Of a stretch of DNA of 64,000 bases, positions 61,792-64,000 are shown piece by piece (the stretch's first letter is position 1; each line of letters opens with the position of its first letter). Origin of the DNA: Actinomycetes bacterium (GTDB lineage Bacteria > Actinomycetota > Actinomycetes > Actinomycetales > Microbacteriaceae); contig JAKPAC010000004.1 in NCBI GenBank assembly GCA_029779645.1, positions 1 to 64,000 of the forward strand. The letters are read 5' to 3'. Both the position numbers and the translations under genes were made by a program. The notes beneath the pieces were generated by a model. The model made no database searches. It had not been told where the DNA came from and saw only the letters and a program-made list of their open reading frames with translations.

Positions 61792-61805
61792 AGACCGCAG
61801 TCTAT
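61790..61805 (-). promoter_or_regulatory. Perfect ArsR operator overlapping the arsR-arsC start codon
   Basis: ATAGAC (61790-61795) and GTCTAT (61800-61805) are exact inverted complements, four bases apart. On the minus strand the repeat includes TAGACT, a plausible -10 box seven bases before the ATG (61791-61789), which is where a leaderless transcript would start. It fills most of the 19-base gap behind the MFS gene. Confidence 0.7.
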
Positions 61806-61810
61806 CCAGT

Positions 61811-63067
61811 TCAGGTTTTCAGCGGCGAGTGACTGCCGGTCAGCTGGTTGCTGCGGGTGCGTAGCCGGCCAATCGCAGCGATGGTGGCCGCAGCGGCTCC
61901 CGCGAGTATCGCGATGATCGTGAGCACGATCGCGGACCCGGTCAGGTTCACCGCTCCGAGCCAGCCGGCGACCGGATAGGTGACCAGGAAACAGGCGTGA
62001 GACAGCGCGAACTGGGCGGTGTAGACGAGGTTTCGGTTCGAAGGCGTCGAGGCATCGGCGAGCAGTCTCGATGAGGGAGTGTTGACCAGGGACGTGCCCA
62101 TGCCGAGCAGCACCCAGGTGCCCAGCAAGACGGGCCATCCAGCCCCAGTCGTGGTGGCGACCACGGTGACCACCACCGCCGTGACCAGCCCGGCGACAAT
62201 GGCGGCCGCCCCGGTGAGCATGGTGCGGATCACGCCGAGCCTGCCGACCAGCCAGGGGATGTTCAACGCTACGAGGAGCGAGCCGATGCCGTAGCAGGCC
62301 AGCGCGAGAGCGAGGGCCTGGTCGCCGAGCCCGAAGACGCCGCGGGCGTAGACGACCGAGTTGACGAGGACGATCGCTGTGCCGGCGGCGACGACGATGT
62401 TGGTGAGCATGAGGAACCGCAGCGTCGGGGTGCGGGCGAACACCTTCGCGCCCAGCGGCAGTCGCTGCCAGAACGGCAGCGTTGGTCCGTCAGCCGGCTG
62501 GGCCGGCAGGGCTGTGAGCAGGACGAGAAGGGCAGAGCCGGCGAAGCCGAGCGCGGTGCCGACGAACAGGTTGTTGTAGCTGATCACCGTCAGCAGCGCG
62601 GCGGCGATCGTCGGGCTCAGCAGCGCTTCCAGATCGTAGGCGAGGCGGGAGAGCGACAGGGCGCGGGTGTAGTCATCCGGTTCGGGCAGGACCGACGGGA
62701 TAAGGGACTGGAACGCCGGGGTGAACGTTGCGGAGGCGGACTGCAGCACGAACACGAGGGCGTAGATCTGCCAGGCCTCGGTGACGAACGGCAGCATGAG
62801 CGCAATGCCCAGCCGGACCAGGTCCGCGGTGATCAGCACGGCCTTCTTCGGCAGCCGGTCGACGATCGCGGCGATCAGCGGGGCGACGCCGACATAGGCG
62901 AGCATCTTGATCGTCAGCGCTGTGCCCAGCACCGACCCGGCAGCGTCGCCGGCGATGTCGAACGCGAGCAGGCCCAGGGCGACGGTGAGCAGACCCGTGC
63001 CCAGCAGGGCGATCACCTGCGCGGAGAACAGCTTCGCGTAGGTGCCGTCGCGCAGCACCCGCAGCAT
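61811..63067 (-). CDS. Major facilitator superfamily transporter, ars-linked
   Basis: 418 residues with 12 predicted membrane helices (for example VIALLGTGLLTVALGLLAFD and VTAVVVTVVATTTGAGWPVL). VDRLPKKAVLITADLVRLG is the loop 2-3 signature. MFS members such as ArsJ and ArsK in other operons move organoarsenicals or As(III); this protein's substrate is not evident. It is fused translationally to arsR at 63067 (one-base overlap) and lies ahead of arsR-arsC, so an arsenic-related role is inferred. Confidence 0.8.
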   Translation of the reverse strand: MLRVLRDGTYAKLFSAQVIALLGTGLLTVALGLLAFDIAGDAAGSVLGTALTIKMLAYVGVAPLIAAIVDRLPKKAVLITADLVRLGIALMLPFVTEAWQIYALVFVLQSASATFTPAFQSLIPSVLPEPDDYTRALSLSRLAYDLEALLSPTIAAALLTVISYNNLFVGTALGFAGSALLVLLTALPAQPADGPTLPFWQRLPLGAKVFARTPTLRFLMLTNIVVAAGTAIVLVNSVVYARGVFGLGDQALALALACYGIGSLLVALNIPWLVGRLGVIRTMLTGAAAIVAGLVTAVVVTVVATTTGAGWPVLLGTWVLLGMGTSLVNTPSSRLLADASTPSNRNLVYTAQFALSHACFLVTYPVAGWLGAVNLTGSAIVLTIIAILAGAAAATIAAIGRLRTRSNQLTGSHSPLKT

Positions 63068-63438
63068 CAGCGGATCGCCTCTGGGGCAGGGTGGTCGCCG
63101 CGGTGATGGGCGGGGTCGTTGCTGAGGGTGTGCTGGGCCTGGAAGATCGCGTCCGCGACCAACTGCCGGGCGTGCTCGTTCGCAAGCCGGTAGAACACCT
63201 TCGTGCCCTCCTGCCGGGTCAGCACGATCCGCGCCAGGCGCAGCTTCGCCAGGTGCTGCGAGACCGCCGGTGCGGACTTGTCGACGATGTCCGCGAGATG
63301 GTTCACCGACAGTTCCTGATCCCGCAACGCGAGGATGATCCGGATCCGTGTCGCATCGGCGAGCATCGAGAACACCTCGACCGCGAGTTCGACATACTCA
63401 CTCTCCACCGACAGCGAACATTTCATATCTGCATGCAT
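63067..63438 (-). CDS. ArsR/SmtB-family metalloregulator
   Basis: 123 residues. The winged helix (EVFSMLADATRIRIILAL ... SVNHLADIVDKSAPAVSQHL ... RLARIVLTRQEGTKVFYRLA) is typical. A Cys near the N-terminus (MKCSLSV) and His residues in the C-terminal tail (FQAQHTLSNDPAHHRGDH) resemble the metal sites of Zn/Cd/Ni-sensing SmtB/CadC/NmtR types rather than ArsR's paired Cys. ATG 63426 is an alternative start; the operator abuts it. It is linked to the MFS gene by a TGATG overlap. Confidence 0.82.
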   Translation of the reverse strand: MHADMKCSLSVESEYVELAVEVFSMLADATRIRIILALRDQELSVNHLADIVDKSAPAVSQHLAKLRLARIVLTRQEGTKVFYRLANEHARQLVADAIFQAQHTLSNDPAHHRGDHPAPEAIR

Positions 63439-63446
63439 ACGCAGAT
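63427..63446 (-). promoter_or_regulatory. SmtB/NmtR-like operator at the start of the regulator gene
   Basis: ATCTGC (63427-63432) and GCAGAT (63441-63446) are inverted complements with an eight-base spacer. This resembles 12-2-12-type sites of ArsR/SmtB regulators. It covers the first codons from ATG 63438, or abuts ATG 63426 if that is the real start. TATGCA inside it could be the -10 box for a leaderless message from 63426. Confidence 0.55.
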
Positions 63447-63477
63447 TATTTCATAGCCGTTGTCAGTCGGCGCCGTT

Positions 63478-63975
63478 TCACCGAGACCGGCGCTCGATGA
63501 GGATCGTGTCCCGCCAGGCGCCGGCGTGCGGACCCAGCTGCGAGCAGGCGATCCGCTCCCGCCGTCCGACGACCCGGAACCCTGCCTGCTCGTGCAGGCG
63601 CAGGCTGGCCGTGTTCTCCGGGAAAATGCTGGACTGGATCATCCAGTACCCGGCGTCCTCGGCCACGGCGATGAAGGCCTCGAGCAGCTGTCGTCCGATG
63701 CCGTGGCCGTGGTGGTCGGGGTGGATGTAGACGGAGTGCTCGATCACGCCCCGATAGACCTCCCGCGACGACACGAGGGACGCCGCCGCCCACCCCACCA
63801 CCGTCCCGGTGTCGCCTGTGGCGACCAGGCGGGCGTCGGGGATCTTCCCGGCGTTGAACTGCTCCCAGGACGGGGTCTGGGTCTCGAAGGTGGCTTCCCC
63901 GGCCTGGATGCCGGCGGCGAAGATCTGCTCGACCTGCGGCCAGTCCGCCGCCGTCATCGCCCGAATCGTTGTCAC
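63478..63975 (-). CDS. GNAT acetyltransferase, ArsN/phosphinothricin-acetyltransferase type
   Basis: 165 residues from GTG 63975 (VTTIRAMTAADWPQVEQIFA); GTG 63984 would add three. The fold is typical of PAT-like GNATs: IQAGEATFETQTPSWEQF is the substrate loop, EHSVYIHPDHHGHGIGRQLL the acetyl-CoA loop, and SIFPENTASLRLHEQAGFRV the C-terminal motif. In ars clusters this type (ArsN) acetylates organoarsenicals such as arsinothricin; phosphinothricin is the other known substrate. Its position at the head of the ars operon supports ArsN. The gene continues tightly from whatever lies beyond the window edge. Confidence 0.78.
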   Translation of the reverse strand: MTTIRAMTAADWPQVEQIFAAGIQAGEATFETQTPSWEQFNAGKIPDARLVATGDTGTVVGWAAASLVSSREVYRGVIEHSVYIHPDHHGHGIGRQLLEAFIAVAEDAGYWMIQSSIFPENTASLRLHEQAGFRVVGRRERIACSQLGPHAGAWRDTILIERRSR

Positions 63976-64000
63976 GAGCAGCACGAGCCCCCGGCGGAGC

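Overview
The window is high-GC (roughly 68-70%) DNA from an actinobacterium, most likely a Microbacterium-like member of the Microbacteriaceae. This rests on gene order (leuC-leuD-murA-plsC-gpsA-ddl-DUF3515-thiL, recG-coaD-DUF177-rpmF-rnc-mutM, rpsP-KH-rimM-trmD, rplS-lepB-rnhB-DUF2469-yraN-comM-dprA), on actinobacterial families (DUF3515, DUF2469, DUF2004), on frequent GTG/TTG starts and ATGA overlaps, and on arsenate reductases of the corynebacterial type. The species cannot be fixed from the sequence alone.

Region 1 (1-7.3 kb) is accessory DNA. It holds the start of an IS3-type transposase gene at the window edge, a 511-residue protein with a nuclease-like core, a ribbon-helix-helix protein with a perfect inverted repeat upstream, two DUF3846-type genes (the second frameshifted), a two-gene glycine-zipper membrane protein/coiled-coil pair, a PD-(D/E)XK nuclease gene with two frame breaks, a frameshifted unknown gene and a small HTH protein. 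Several adjacent genes are broken here, while no frame breaks are seen in the housekeeping genes.

Region 2 (7.4-15.6 kb) is chromosomal: a globin, an MBL-fold hydrolase, tRNA-Glu(CTC), a cupin, a PadR regulator with an inverted-repeat operator, a PHP phosphoesterase, a GNAT, an ABC1/UbiB kinase, a CoA-type Nudix hydrolase, and terC preceded by a probable yybP-ykoY manganese riboswitch.

Region 3 (15.6-29.9 kb) is the leucine/envelope/repair block. A 14-codon leader peptide with three consecutive Leu codons and competing hairpins precedes leuCD, followed by murA, plsC, gpsA, ddl, thiL, rsmD, recG, coaD, rpmF, rnc and mutM.

Region 4 (29.9-40.9 kb) is a less conserved insert between mutM and smc. 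It contains a DUF1801 gene, a DUF3137-like membrane protein, a large LuxR-type ATPase regulator with a highly structured 5' leader, a BspA/DUF285-repeat surface protein with an LAxTG-type sorting signal, ltrA, an NmrA-like protein, an orphan DNA methyltransferase, and a 34-codon ORF with a near-consensus promoter.

Region 5 (41-59 kb) returns to core genes: smc, ftsY and ffh (SRP targeting), rpsP, khpA, rimM, trmD, map, rplS, lepB, rnhB, yraN and comM, ending in dprA, which is cut off after about 170 native residues.

Region 6 (59-64 kb) is a leftward arsenic-resistance operon lying directly against the truncated dprA: a GNAT of the ArsN type, an ArsR/SmtB regulator, an MFS transporter, an ArsR-ArsC fusion, two further ArsC-type reductases and an aquaglyceroporin. 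Three inverted-repeat operators sit at its promoters. Together these genes would sense arsenic, reduce arsenate and export or detoxify the products.
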